Shown: positions 25,268 to 33,582, counted from the stretch's first letter. The stretch: 64,000 nt of DNA from Clostridia bacterium (GCA_018432615.1 JAHDSQ010000003.1:103729-167728), one strand, 5' to 3'. The notes: generated by a model from the letters alone, not told the origin. A program made the numbers and translations.

Positions 25268-26287
25268 ATGAAAAAGATACCTGTAGAAGAAGCTGTTGGT
25301 ATGACTTTATGCCATGATATTACAAAGGTTATTCCCGGCAAGTTTAAAGGTCGGGCTTTTCAAAGGAACCACGTAATTAGGCAAGAGGATGTAGCAGAAT
25401 TATTAAAAATCGGCAAAGAACACGTTTTTGTGTGGGAAGAACATGAAGATGAAATTCATGAAGACGAGGCTGCCGTGAGGATAGCTGAAGCGGTAAAAGG
25501 TACGAACATTGAATATGAAAAGCCCAAAGAGGGCAAATCAATTCTTAAGTCTACCCAAAGGGGCTTGCTTAAAATCAACAGCTCCGTATTATATGAAGTC
25601 AATTCTCTTGATAATATTTCGGTTGCCTGTTTGCCTAATAATTATACGGTAGAAAAGGGTCAAGGTTTAGCCGGGGTTAGGATCATTCCCTTGACCATTG
25701 AAGAATCTGTGATAGAAAGGCTGGAAGCAATATGTGCGGGAGAAGAGCAGGTATTGGAGGTTAAACCTTATTTGTCAAAAAAGGTGGGGATAGTCACTAC
25801 AGGTAATGAGGTATTCAAGGGTCTTGTGGAGGATAGATTTGCTCCGGTGATGAATGAAAAATTAAAATACTATGGTGCAAAAAACTTGGGACAAATCATT
25901 TGTCCCGATGATCTGGAGATAATAGGGGAGGCTATTGATCGCTTCCTTTCCAAAGGAGCGGAAGTCATAATTCTGACGGGAGGGATGTCAGTAGATCCGG
26001 ATGACCTCACACCGACGGCAATCAGAAGGACTGGGGCTAAGGTAATAACATATGGCGTTCCTATCCAGCCGGGCAATATGTTCATGCTGGCATATTACAA
26101 AGATACGGTGATGATGGGTGTTCCCGGTGCGGCCATGTATTATCCGACAACCAGTCTGGATGTGGTCTTACCCCGCGTTTTGGCGGGAGAGGTTATGGAA
26201 AAGAGAGATTTTGTCATGATGGGTGAGGGCGGGTTTTGTTCGTTTTGCCAGGAATGTACTTATCCGCGTTGCTATTTCTGTCGTTGA
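25268..26287 (+). CDS. Molybdopterin-binding domain protein with a C-terminal Cys cluster
   Basis: 339 residues from ATG 25268 (GGAGGAGG upstream). The N-terminal half resembles the linker region of MoeA-like proteins, and residues of about 170-310 form a MoCF_biosynth domain: VGIVTTGNEVFKG, ILTGGMSVDPDD, GVPIQPGNMFMLAY and MMGVPGA. Such stand-alone proteins occur with molybdenum enzyme genes and bind molybdopterin, but lack the full MoeA layout. The last 17 residues hold five Cys (CSFCQECTYPRCYFC), a possible metal or cluster site. It likely forms an operon with the DUF364 gene. Confidence 0.82.
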   Translation: MKKIPVEEAVGMTLCHDITKVIPGKFKGRAFQRNHVIRQEDVAELLKIGKEHVFVWEEHEDEIHEDEAAVRIAEAVKGTNIEYEKPKEGKSILKSTQRGLLKINSSVLYEVNSLDNISVACLPNNYTVEKGQGLAGVRIIPLTIEESVIERLEAICAGEEQVLEVKPYLSKKVGIVTTGNEVFKGLVEDRFAPVMNEKLKYYGAKNLGQIICPDDLEIIGEAIDRFLSKGAEVIILTGGMSVDPDDLTPTAIRRTGAKVITYGVPIQPGNMFMLAYYKDTVMMGVPGAAMYYPTTSLDVVLPRVLAGEVMEKRDFVMMGEGGFCSFCQECTYPRCYFCR

Positions 26288-26310
26288 GTTATTGTTAGGG
26301 GAGGGAGAAA

Positions 26311-27042
26311 ATGGATATTTATGAAGAGATGAAAAAGCATTTATATAAACTGGCTCAAAAGCACCGGTTGCTGGATGAGAAAGTAATGGTCAAAGGAAGG
26401 GCACTCTCGACAGAAGAAGCCATCGGAAGGCCACTGAGGACAGATTATCCTTTGTTAAAAGGAAAAGAAAAGCTTTTGCAGGCTGAATTCAGGGGGGCCC
26501 TGGGGCAAGCTTTTACAGACAGTCCCTATAGCTTTAGCGGCAGACTGGAAGAATTGCTGGAAATGCCCTGTGGCACGAATTTCGAAAAGGCCGCTTTTGT
26601 AGCCGTTTTGAATGCTGTGATGAGATATTTGAGTCTGGCGGAAGGAACTATCCATTGCAAGGATGAAGAGCCGGAAGAATGTGCGGAAAAGTTAGCGGAA
26701 GATATTAAAAGCAGGTATGGGACTGAAATAAGAGTCGGTATGATTGGGTTTCAGCCGGCTTTTCTGGAAAGCTTGAGCAAGGAGTTCAATATACGGCTCG
26801 TAGATTTAGATCAGGATAATATTGGAAAAGAAAAATTCGGCGTAAAAATCGAGGATGCGAAAGAAAAGACGGAGGATTTGCTGAAATGGGCCGATATTTT
26901 GGTGGCGACAGGAAGCACGGTCGCCAACGGAACGATAACTGATTTTTTGAATCTTGATATACCTGTGATTTTTTTTGGTACGACTATTGCCGGTGCCGCC
27001 AGAATTTTTGGTTTTGAAAGGTTTTGTCACTGCTCGAAGTGA
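26311..27042 (+). CDS. DUF364/DUF4213 protein (putative heavy-metal chelation family)
   Basis: 243 residues. The N-terminal part (about 1-110) matches the DUF4213 style and the C-terminal part (VGMIGFQPAFLESL, then DILVATGSTVANGT and VIFFGTTIAGAA) the DUF364 Rossmann-like domain, in a family proposed to handle metals. Function is not established. GGGGAGGGAG precedes the ATG 24 bases after the molybdopterin-binding gene. Its 3' end overlaps the start of a decayed ABC-transporter gene. Confidence 0.8.
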   Translation: MDIYEEMKKHLYKLAQKHRLLDEKVMVKGRALSTEEAIGRPLRTDYPLLKGKEKLLQAEFRGALGQAFTDSPYSFSGRLEELLEMPCGTNFEKAAFVAVLNAVMRYLSLAEGTIHCKDEEPEECAEKLAEDIKSRYGTEIRVGMIGFQPAFLESLSKEFNIRLVDLDQDNIGKEKFGVKIEDAKEKTEDLLKWADILVATGSTVANGTITDFLNLDIPVIFFGTTIAGAARIFGFERFCHCSK

Positions 27043-27369
27043 TTTTCATATTTGCGGTGTCTTGTGCAAAGGATGAGACATTCGGTGAAGGTGAAGCAAC
27101 AGAGTTAGTTTTGACCGTTGAATACAACACTCACGCCGTTCGGCCTTTGTGGCTCAGGAAAAAGGGTTACTGCCTTAACAGCCTATGGCAATGGTAAGGT
27201 TCCCATCAGGATTGTGTGTGGTACACACCGTTATGGCTATGCTTTAGTGGTGGATACTGCTCGTATTTCCAAGGTTGAGGATCTGGAAAGCGATGAGATC
27301 AAGATCGGTTGCGTCAGAGAGGGTGGAGCTGCTGATATTTTTCTTAATAAGCTGGTTGAAGAGCAATGA
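27018..27369 (+). pseudogene. Decayed ABC transporter substrate-binding lipoprotein
   Basis: In one frame, from about 27018 to 27186, a hydrophobic stretch ending in a lipobox-like AVSC is followed by LVLTVEYNTHAVRPLW, which resembles the mature N-terminus of NMT1/SsuA-like binding proteins. That frame stops at 27184-27186. A second frame (27118-27369) continues with ALTAYGNGKVPIRIV, GTHRYGYALVV and IKIGCVREGGAADIFL, the expected middle of the same protein. Both the C-terminal half and an internal part are missing, so this is a frameshifted, deleted relic. It overlaps the DUF364 gene, as an intact operon member would. Confidence 0.7.
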
Positions 27370-27494
27370 AGGCAGAAAGCATCATACGCGTTGATATTAT
27401 TATTGTATGTCTTTTGATGTTATCATTAATGTGTTTTTCTTTTGAGAAAATGTTTGAGGCCTTGGAGTATAAACTGACAGGTCACTGGAAATAA
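27366..27494 (+). pseudogene. C-terminal remnant of an ABC transporter permease
   Basis: A 42-codon frame begins with an ATG overlapping the stop of the preceding relic (ATGA). It encodes one hydrophobic helix followed by FEKMFEALEYKLTGHWK, which resembles the extreme C-terminus of SsuC/TauC-like permeases. The rest of the permease and any ATPase are absent. A deletion probably fused the two relics. Confidence 0.5.
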
Positions 27495-27508
27495 GGAATA
27501 TGGCTTTG

Positions 27509-27559
27509 AACCAAAAAAGAGCACCTCGCAGAAAAATCGCGGGGTGCTCTTTTTTGGTT
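27509..27559. terminator. Bidirectional terminator
   Basis: AACCAAAAAAGAGCACC (from 27509) pairs with GGTGCTCTTTTTTGGTT (to 27559), with CGC/GCG extending the stem. A-rich and T-rich flanks allow use from both sides; it separates the relic operon from the convergent iclR-type gene. Confidence 0.85.
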
Positions 27560-27584
27560 TCTGTGAACAGCAACAATAGATTGG

Positions 27585-28346
27585 CTACATAATGTGCTGT
27601 GATATTTTATTAGAAGCTTTTACAAGGTCGTCTTTTATTTCTAATAACTTTTCCATTGTCATCCTGTTTTTGGGTGCTGTTAGACCCAATGCTGCAACAA
27701 CAACACCATCCATGTTGTTGTTTTTAATGGGGACAGATGTGCAGCGCAGGCCTTCCTGGAATTCCTCGTCATCTATCGCATAACCTTGGTTCCTTATTTC
27801 AATGAGTTCGGTTGTTAGTTTTTCAACATCTATAACAGTTTTTTCTGTGTAATAGTCAAGGGGCTCTTTAAGTAAACTTTCAAGCACTTTTGGAGGTAGG
27901 TGGGCTAACAGGCATTTACCTAACGAGGTGCAATGTGCGGGATATTTTGTTCCGATAGTAAAATTAGGCCGCAGAATATGGGGGGAATCCACCTTGGTTA
28001 AGTAAACGATTTGATGTCCTTCAAGAATAGCCAAATTGACGGTTTCTTGGTGTTCGTTGACCAACTCAGTCATATAGCACTTAGCTTCATCTATCCAGTT
28101 TAAGTTGTTAGAAAAGCTTCTTCCCAGATTATAGAGGGCATAACCGAGACGATATTTTTTTGTTATGGGATTTTGTATTAAATACCCTTTAACCTGCAAT
28201 GTATTAACAAGTCTTTGTATTGTACTGACAGGCAGATTAGTGCTGGTACTTAATTCGTGAACCCCTTTTTCCTTGTTGGAGTTTATAAACTGTTCAAGAA
28301 CCGACAAGGCTTTTAATACTGACCTTACATATTCAAACTTTTGCAA
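27585..28346 (-). CDS. IclR family transcriptional regulator
   Basis: 253 residues: a winged helix (about 8-65, with LPVSTIQRLVNTLQVKGYL as recognition region) and an IclR effector domain (about 80-250; GTKYPAHCTSLGKCLLAHLP, DDEEFQEGLRCTSVPI). IclR proteins bind small metabolites, often carboxylates. Start is TTG with AAGGAGGAA upstream. It diverges from the por operon across about 550 bases of AT-rich DNA, so it is the obvious candidate regulator of that cluster. Confidence 0.93.
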   Translation of the reverse strand: MQKFEYVRSVLKALSVLEQFINSNKEKGVHELSTSTNLPVSTIQRLVNTLQVKGYLIQNPITKKYRLGYALYNLGRSFSNNLNWIDEAKCYMTELVNEHQETVNLAILEGHQIVYLTKVDSPHILRPNFTIGTKYPAHCTSLGKCLLAHLPPKVLESLLKEPLDYYTEKTVIDVEKLTTELIEIRNQGYAIDDEEFQEGLRCTSVPIKNNNMDGVVVAALGLTAPKNRMTMEKLLEIKDDLVKASNKISQHIM

Positions 28347-28895
28347 AAAGATTCCTCCTTAGGAATGCTTCAATATATGGAATATAGTATAAATTATTTT
28401 GAGATAAATATCTAGGTTAAAAGGAAATAAAAAATATACAAACATGGATAAATATCTAAAAAATGATTAAGAAAAAAAGGAAAATGCAAATCGGTATAGA
28501 ATATTAATCATGAAGAATGGAATAAGCAAAACCGCAATACGGAATATGAGTAGATAGCATCACGTTTTTGTTATTGCGAAATAGGAAGCTGTTTAATAAG
28601 TGGCGTGGCTCTAAAACCCGCTAATATCAAGTGAATGGAGCGTGAATAAGAAATGAAAAATTAAAGATAGAACAGTTATATATAAATAAATACAATAACA
28701 AAAACCAAGCAATATTATAGCAATTAGTTCTAAAACTACTATTTTAAAGGGGTGATAATGGAAAAAACAAAATCGTATAGCGGGAAAAATATATTTTAAA
28801 AAAATAAAAATAAAGATAAAAAATAGTTTCAATGTTTGCAAGATATGCCGAAGACAGGTATTAAGCTTAAAAATGTGAGACAGGAGGTAAGGTTC
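28347..28895. other. Long AT-rich intergenic region between iclR-type gene and por operon
   Basis: About 550 bases with no gene over 60 codons in a convincing context. It holds the divergent control regions for the regulator and the por operon. GGAATA-type words recur (near 28377, 28518 and 28544), which could be half-sites for the IclR protein, but I see no clear palindrome. A tiny frame with a strong ribosome site is listed separately. Confidence 0.6.
28758..28799 (+). CDS. Tiny 13-codon frame with strong ribosome site (possible leader peptide)
   Basis: AAAGGGGTGATA directly precedes an ATG opening a 13-codon frame (MEKTKSYSGKNIF) that ends in TAA, 97 bases before porG. The ribosome site is better than that of many real genes here. 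It could be a leader peptide, the stump of a lost gene, or chance. Confidence 0.3.
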   Translation: MEKTKSYSGKNIF

Positions 28896-29444
28896 TTGAA
28901 AGAAATAAGGATTCATGGAAGAGGTGGACAAGGGTCGGTTGTTACCGCAGAATTGTTTGCTATTGCGGCTCATCAGAGCGGAAGATACAGTCAGGCCTTT
29001 CCTTATCTTGGGGGAGGTGGCGAAAGGAGAGGAGCTCCTGTCCAGGCTTTCACAAGAATTGATGATAAGCCAATCAGAATAAGAAGTAAGATTTATGAAC
29101 CGGATTATGTAATCGTTAGTGATACAACCTTAATTAAGTTGGTTGATGTAACAGCCGGGGTAAAACCGGGAGGAATGGTTATTGTAAACACCGAGAAGGA
29201 TCCTATGGCGTTGGGGTTGCCGAAAGAACTTGATATCAGAACCATCAACGCAACTCAAATAGCCGTAGAGAAAATAGGAAGGCCTATTATGAACACAGCA
29301 CTGATGGGAGCATTTGCCGCGTTTACGGGCGAATTTGACATCGAATCAATCAAGGCTGCAATATCTCAGAAATTTAGCGGAGCTATTGTTGATAAGAACG
29401 TTGCTGCCGCTGTTGCTGCCTATGAACAGGTAAAAAGTCGGTAG
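28896..29444 (+). CDS. porG: 2-oxoacid:ferredoxin oxidoreductase gamma subunit
   Basis: 182 residues of the POR/KOR gamma family: KEIRIHGRGGQGSVVTAEL at the start, GGGGERRGAPVQAF (about 46-59) and NTALMGAFAAFTGEFD later. It is one of four subunits of a pyruvate-type synthase/oxidoreductase that couples 2-oxoacid cleavage to ferredoxin. I set the start at TTG 28896, behind CAGGAGGT; the frame continues 20 codons upstream without a good site. First gene of the order G-B-D-A. Confidence 0.9.
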   Translation: MKEIRIHGRGGQGSVVTAELFAIAAHQSGRYSQAFPYLGGGGERRGAPVQAFTRIDDKPIRIRSKIYEPDYVIVSDTTLIKLVDVTAGVKPGGMVIVNTEKDPMALGLPKELDIRTINATQIAVEKIGRPIMNTALMGAFAAFTGEFDIESIKAAISQKFSGAIVDKNVAAAVAAYEQVKSR

Positions 29445-29456
29445 GGAGGGAAAAAA

Positions 29457-30335
29457 ATGGTACTAGCTGAAAGAGAAAACTTGTTGGCTGCCGGTCACCG
29501 GGCTTGTCCGGGATGTGGGGCGGCGATAGCATTAAGGCAAATATTAAGGGCTTTGGGAAGGGACACCATTGTAGTTTCTGCAACCGGGTGTGTGGAAACA
29601 TTTACTTCTCCCTATGGTATGTCTGCTTGGGAAGTACCTTGGATACATTCCCTTTTCGAGAATTCTGCCTCAGTAGCTTCCGGTGTGCATGCGGCACTGG
29701 AGTTTTTGCGGGAAAAAAGCTCTGTTGTAGTGATAAGCGGTGATGGAGGAACTTTTGATATAGGTATGGGGGCTATGTCGGGGATGTTTGAGAGAAAACA
29801 GAACATCACCTATATTTGCTACGATAATGAGGCTTACATGAATACAGGGGTACAGGGAAGCAGTGCAACGCCTTACGGTTCGAGTACTACCACAACTCCT
29901 GCAGGGAAGGCTTCGTTTGGGAAAATTCAACCCAAGAAGGATATGCCGGCAATAGCCTTGGCACATGATGTCGATTATGTGGCAACGGCCTCAATTGCTT
30001 ACCCACAGGATTTGATGAAAAAAGTTGCCAAAACAAAAGAGATTTACGGACCTAAATATATTCAGGTTCATACACCATGCACCATTGGTTGGGGATTTGA
30101 CTCCAGTAAAACAGTGGAGGTTGGTAAACTTGCGGTCGAAACAGGACTTGTGCCGATTTATGAAGTGGAAAAAGGCAAACCAATGGTTGTTAAAAAGGTG
30201 AAGAATAAAAAACCGGTTGAAGAATATCTTAGGTTTCAAACCAGATTCCGTCATTTACTGAAAGAAGAACAAAAGGATATTGCTAATCAAATACAAGCTA
30301 TCTGTGATAAGAACATAGAACGTTTTGGTATCTAA
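29457..30335 (+). CDS. porB: 2-oxoacid:ferredoxin oxidoreductase beta subunit (TPP-binding)
   Basis: 292 residues. It holds the thiamine diphosphate site: HRACPGCGAA (about 18-27) with cluster Cys residues, GDGGTFDIGMGA (GDG...N-type TPP motif, about 98-109), and YDNEAYMNTGVQGS (about 121-134), close to the YxNExYMNTGxQRS signature of pyruvate:ferredoxin oxidoreductase. A further Cys sits in HTPCTIGWG. These point to pyruvate as substrate, but related phenylglyoxylate and oxalate enzymes share much of the pattern. AGGGAGGG precedes the ATG. Confidence 0.92.
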   Translation: MVLAERENLLAAGHRACPGCGAAIALRQILRALGRDTIVVSATGCVETFTSPYGMSAWEVPWIHSLFENSASVASGVHAALEFLREKSSVVVISGDGGTFDIGMGAMSGMFERKQNITYICYDNEAYMNTGVQGSSATPYGSSTTTTPAGKASFGKIQPKKDMPAIALAHDVDYVATASIAYPQDLMKKVAKTKEIYGPKYIQVHTPCTIGWGFDSSKTVEVGKLAVETGLVPIYEVEKGKPMVVKKVKNKKPVEEYLRFQTRFRHLLKEEQKDIANQIQAICDKNIERFGI

Positions 30336-30355
30336 AGTAAGGAGGTGTTACGTTA

Positions 30356-30601
30356 ATGATTGGTGCTGTATGCAAAGCGGCAGGTTCACTCCAGTATAAA
30401 ACAGGAACGTGGCGGGATAACAGACCGGAGGTAACCGATAAATGCAATGGCTGTGGGATATGTGAAACATTCTGTCCCGACAGTTGCATCACGATAGAAA
30501 ATAAGAAGTGCATAATTGACTATGATTATTGCAAAGGGTGCGGGATTTGCGCAAATGAGTGTGTACGAAAGGCTATTGTTATGAGGGAGGAGAGGAAATA
30601 A
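30356..30601 (+). CDS. porD: 2-oxoacid:ferredoxin oxidoreductase delta subunit (2[4Fe-4S])
   Basis: 81 residues with two ferredoxin motifs, CNGCGICETFC (from about 31) and CKGCGICANEC (from about 61), each with a fourth Cys-Pro or Cys partner (CPD, CVR). The delta subunit passes electrons from the TPP site to free ferredoxin. AAGGAGGTG precedes the ATG. The second motif's last Cys is followed by Val rather than Pro, a minor deviation. Confidence 0.92.
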   Translation: MIGAVCKAAGSLQYKTGTWRDNRPEVTDKCNGCGICETFCPDSCITIENKKCIIDYDYCKGCGICANECVRKAIVMREERK

Positions 30602-30603
30602 AG

Positions 30604-31785
30604 ATGAGTACGATATCTGTTATTGAGGGTTCGATGGCTGTCGCCCAAGCAGTTAAAGCCTGCCGGCCGGGAGTGATCGCGGCTTATCCTATCAGTCCTC
30701 AGACGCATATTGTTGAGTTTTTATCACAGTTTGTGGCTGATAATGAAATGGATACAAAATACGTTAGGGTTGATGCTGAGTTTTCTGCTGCTTCAGCTGT
30801 TTATGGTTCAAGTGCCACCGGAGTACGTTCATATACTGCGTCCTCTTCTCAGGGTTTGCTGCTTATGTCCGAGGTTCTTTATGCTATGGCAGGAACACGG
30901 CTGCCTGTTGTTTTGACAGGTGTAAACAGGACAGTGTCTGCTCCCATTACGATTCAGCCCGATCATCAGGATACAATGGCTTTAAGGGATACAGGGCTTA
31001 TTCAATTGCATGTAGAGAATAGCCAAGAGGCCTATGCAACTCATATTCAAGCTTTTAAATTGGCGGAGGATCATGATATTTTACTGCCGGTCATGGTTTG
31101 CATGGATGGTTGGATACTGACGCATTCCTTTGAACCAGTGAAGCTTGAGGACCAAGAGAAGGTCGATGAGTTCTTGCCTCCCTTTGTGCCGAAGTATCGC
31201 TTGGATACGAAAAACCCCCTAACGTATGGGGCTTATGCGGATGATGAGGTTCCTGAGTTCAGGCTGATGATGCATTTTGCCCAGGAAAGAGCTAAAGAAA
31301 AGATTGAGAAGATAGCCAGAGAATACGAAGCTAAGTTTGGTGATTATTTCGGAGGATTGATCGACACGTATCGCTGCGATGACGCGGAAATCGTCATGGT
31401 AGCTATGGGCTCGGTAATTGGGACACTGAAAGATGCTGTTGATAAGCTCAGAAAAGAGAATATTAAAGTCGGGGTGTTGAAGGTTAGAAGCTACAGGCCG
31501 TTTCCCGGGGAAGAGATTTTATCTGCTGTCAAGGGGGCAAAAATGGTGGCAGTTTTAGATAAGAGTCTCTCTGTGGGACAGGGTGGTCCTTTGGCAACAG
31601 ATGTGAAGGCGGCTTTGGCAAATAAACAAGCACCTCCCGTTTTAGGCTGTATTGCGGGCATGGGGGGTAGAGATATGAGTATGGTCTTAATTAGAGAAAT
31701 CATCGAAAAAAGCCAAAAAGCCATAACAACCGGAAAAATACCGGATATTGAGTATATCGCTCTTAAACGCCAATATTTAGAATAG
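30604..31785 (+). CDS. porA: 2-oxoacid:ferredoxin oxidoreductase alpha subunit
   Basis: 393 residues from ATG 30604, two bases after porD, with GGAGGAGAGG upstream. The YPISPQTHIVE segment (about 30-40, the YPITP motif), RVDAEFSAASAVYGSSATG (about 57-75) and the NRTVSAPITIQPDHQDTMALRDTG loop region (about 107-131) are typical of alpha subunits. The C-terminal domain (MVAMGSVIGTLKDAVD, GVLKVRSYRPFPGEEIL) contacts CoA. With porG, porB and porD it gives a complete heterotetramer. Confidence 0.93.
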   Translation: MSTISVIEGSMAVAQAVKACRPGVIAAYPISPQTHIVEFLSQFVADNEMDTKYVRVDAEFSAASAVYGSSATGVRSYTASSSQGLLLMSEVLYAMAGTRLPVVLTGVNRTVSAPITIQPDHQDTMALRDTGLIQLHVENSQEAYATHIQAFKLAEDHDILLPVMVCMDGWILTHSFEPVKLEDQEKVDEFLPPFVPKYRLDTKNPLTYGAYADDEVPEFRLMMHFAQERAKEKIEKIAREYEAKFGDYFGGLIDTYRCDDAEIVMVAMGSVIGTLKDAVDKLRKENIKVGVLKVRSYRPFPGEEILSAVKGAKMVAVLDKSLSVGQGGPLATDVKAALANKQAPPVLGCIAGMGGRDMSMVLIREIIEKSQKAITTGKIPDIEYIALKRQYLE

Positions 31786-31823
31786 GGTAGCTCAATATTT
31801 GAGTTAAAAAAGGAGGAAGATTA

Positions 31824-33257
31824 ATGCTTACAGGACAGGAATACATTGAAAGCTTAAAGAAACTTAAGCCGATTATTTACTACGAGGGTAAAAAAATTGA
31901 ATCTGTGGTAGGCCATCCTCTCATCCAGCCCCATATCAATTCAGCGGCGGCAACATACGATGTTGCCTTCGATCCGGCTTTTGAGGATCTTGGTACTGCG
32001 GTTTCTCATCTGACAGGAGAAAAAATCAATAGATTTACTTACATACATCAGACTCCTGAAGATCTGGTCAAAAAAGTAAAGATGCTGCGGATGATTGGAC
32101 AGCGGACCGGTTCCTGTTTCCAAAGATGTGTGGGATTTGACGCCTTAAATGCAGTATATTCCACCACTTATGACATGGACCAAAAACTTGGGACAAGTTA
32201 TCACAGCAGATTTGTGGAGTATTTAAAGGGCGTTGAGAAAAGGGATACCATGATTACCGGTGCCATGACAGATCCTAAAGGAGATAGGGGATTAAAGCCA
32301 AGCAAACAAGCGGACCCGGATATGTATGTTCATTATGTAAGTAAAAATGAGGAAGGAATTATCGTCAGAGGTGCAAAAGCGCATATGACCGGTATGGCAA
32401 ATTCTCATGAAATGCTTATTATGCCGACTACCGCATTGAAGGAAGAAGACGCGGATTATGCCGTGTGTTGTGTGATTCCGGTAGATGCGCCGGGAGTCCT
32501 TCATATTTTCGGACGTCAGACCAATGACGGCAGAAAATACAATGAAATTGACCAGGGCAATTTCAAATTTGGAGTTGTGGGCGGAGAGACCCTAACTATT
32601 TTAGAAGATGTGTTTGTTCCTTGGGATAAGGTGTTCATGTGCGGTGAATATGAATTTGCCGGTACCCTGGTAGAAAGATTTGCTTCTTTTCACCGCCAAA
32701 ACTATGGTGCGTGCAAAATCGGTTTAACGGATATTATTATCGGGGCTTGTGCATTAATCGCTGATTATAACGGGACGGCGAAAGCTAACCATATCAAGGA
32801 TAAGATCGTTGAAATGATTCATTTGAGTGAAACGATGTACTGTTGTTCATTGGCTTGTTCGGGAGAAGGAAGGAAGTTGGCTTCAGGTGCGTGCTATGTT
32901 GACCCCTTGCTGGCCAATGTGGTTAAGCAAAATATCACACGTTACATATACGAGATTTGCAGGATATCTCATGACATAGCCGGCGGCATCATAGCTACCC
33001 TGCCTTCGGAAGTAGATCTTAAACATCCTGAGTTAGGGAAATATGTCCAGAAGTACATGATGGGTGTAGCCTCGGTTCCTGTAGAAAACCGGTTTAAAAT
33101 ACTGCGGCTCATTGAAAATATGACCGGTGGGACTGCGCTGGTCGAGAGCATGCATGGTGCAGGTTCCCCGCAGGCCCAGCGGGTCATGCTGGCAAGACAG
33201 GCGAATTTGGAACATAAAAAGGAATTAGCGAAAAAACTGGTTGATATCAGTGATTAA
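31824..33257 (+). CDS. abfD: 4-hydroxybutyryl-CoA dehydratase / vinylacetyl-CoA isomerase family
   Basis: 477 residues. This flavoprotein family uses FAD and a [4Fe-4S] cluster to dehydrate 4-hydroxybutyryl-CoA to crotonyl-CoA by a radical route. All four cluster ligands of the Clostridium aminobutyricum enzyme have counterparts: two Cys in SCFQRCVG (about 97-104), and His and Cys in FHRQNYGACKIG (about 289-300), which also keep the catalytic Tyr and Lys. Further landmarks are TDPKGDRGLKPS, RGAKAHMTGMANSHE and SMHGAGSPQAQR. AAGGAGGAAG precedes the ATG. The full conservation argues for a true dehydratase rather than a 4-hydroxyphenylacetate hydroxylase (HpaB-like) relative. Confidence 0.88.
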   Translation: MLTGQEYIESLKKLKPIIYYEGKKIESVVGHPLIQPHINSAAATYDVAFDPAFEDLGTAVSHLTGEKINRFTYIHQTPEDLVKKVKMLRMIGQRTGSCFQRCVGFDALNAVYSTTYDMDQKLGTSYHSRFVEYLKGVEKRDTMITGAMTDPKGDRGLKPSKQADPDMYVHYVSKNEEGIIVRGAKAHMTGMANSHEMLIMPTTALKEEDADYAVCCVIPVDAPGVLHIFGRQTNDGRKYNEIDQGNFKFGVVGGETLTILEDVFVPWDKVFMCGEYEFAGTLVERFASFHRQNYGACKIGLTDIIIGACALIADYNGTAKANHIKDKIVEMIHLSETMYCCSLACSGEGRKLASGACYVDPLLANVVKQNITRYIYEICRISHDIAGGIIATLPSEVDLKHPELGKYVQKYMMGVASVPVENRFKILRLIENMTGGTALVESMHGAGSPQAQRVMLARQANLEHKKELAKKLVDISD

Positions 33258-33259
33258 AA

Positions 33260-33556
33260 ATGTTGAAGATAGGCGTGAAATATTGTGGCAATTGTAATCC
33301 GCAGATTGATGGGCCGAAGTTAGTAAAAAGAATAAAGGAACTTCTGCCTGATAGCCTGTTTCTTTCGGCAGAAGATCCGGGTATTGATGTTTTGCTTATT
33401 GTAAGCGGGTGTCCTGTAGATTGTGCTACACGACCTAAATTCACGGGACCTTTAGTTGTAGTTGCCGGAAAAACTGTTGATCGCGTGCCTTGTGAGGCTG
33501 CGGAAATACCAGAGGTTGTTGCAGAAAAACTACAAAAGTACGATTCAAAAGAATGA
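33260..33556 (+). CDS. Small Cys-rich protein of unknown function (98 aa)
   Basis: Starts two bases after the dehydratase stop, without a clear ribosome site, so probably translated by coupling. The product opens with KIGVKYCGNCNPQIDG, has a second group SGCPVDCATRP (about 50-60) and a single later Cys (VPCEA). The CGNCNP motif recurs, to my recollection, in short proteins of anaerobes, but I know no assigned function. Position between the dehydratase and thiolase suggests a role with that pathway, for instance cluster delivery or electron transfer; that is inference. Confidence 0.8.
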   Translation: MLKIGVKYCGNCNPQIDGPKLVKRIKELLPDSLFLSAEDPGIDVLLIVSGCPVDCATRPKFTGPLVVVAGKTVDRVPCEAAEIPEVVAEKLQKYDSKE

Positions 33557-33582
33557 TTATGACAAAAACAGGGGGGATAGAA

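Noticed and set aside
28377..28560. Recurring GGAATA words as IclR operator sites
   Set aside because: The words are spaced irregularly and do not form a clear palindrome, so I note them only in the region description.
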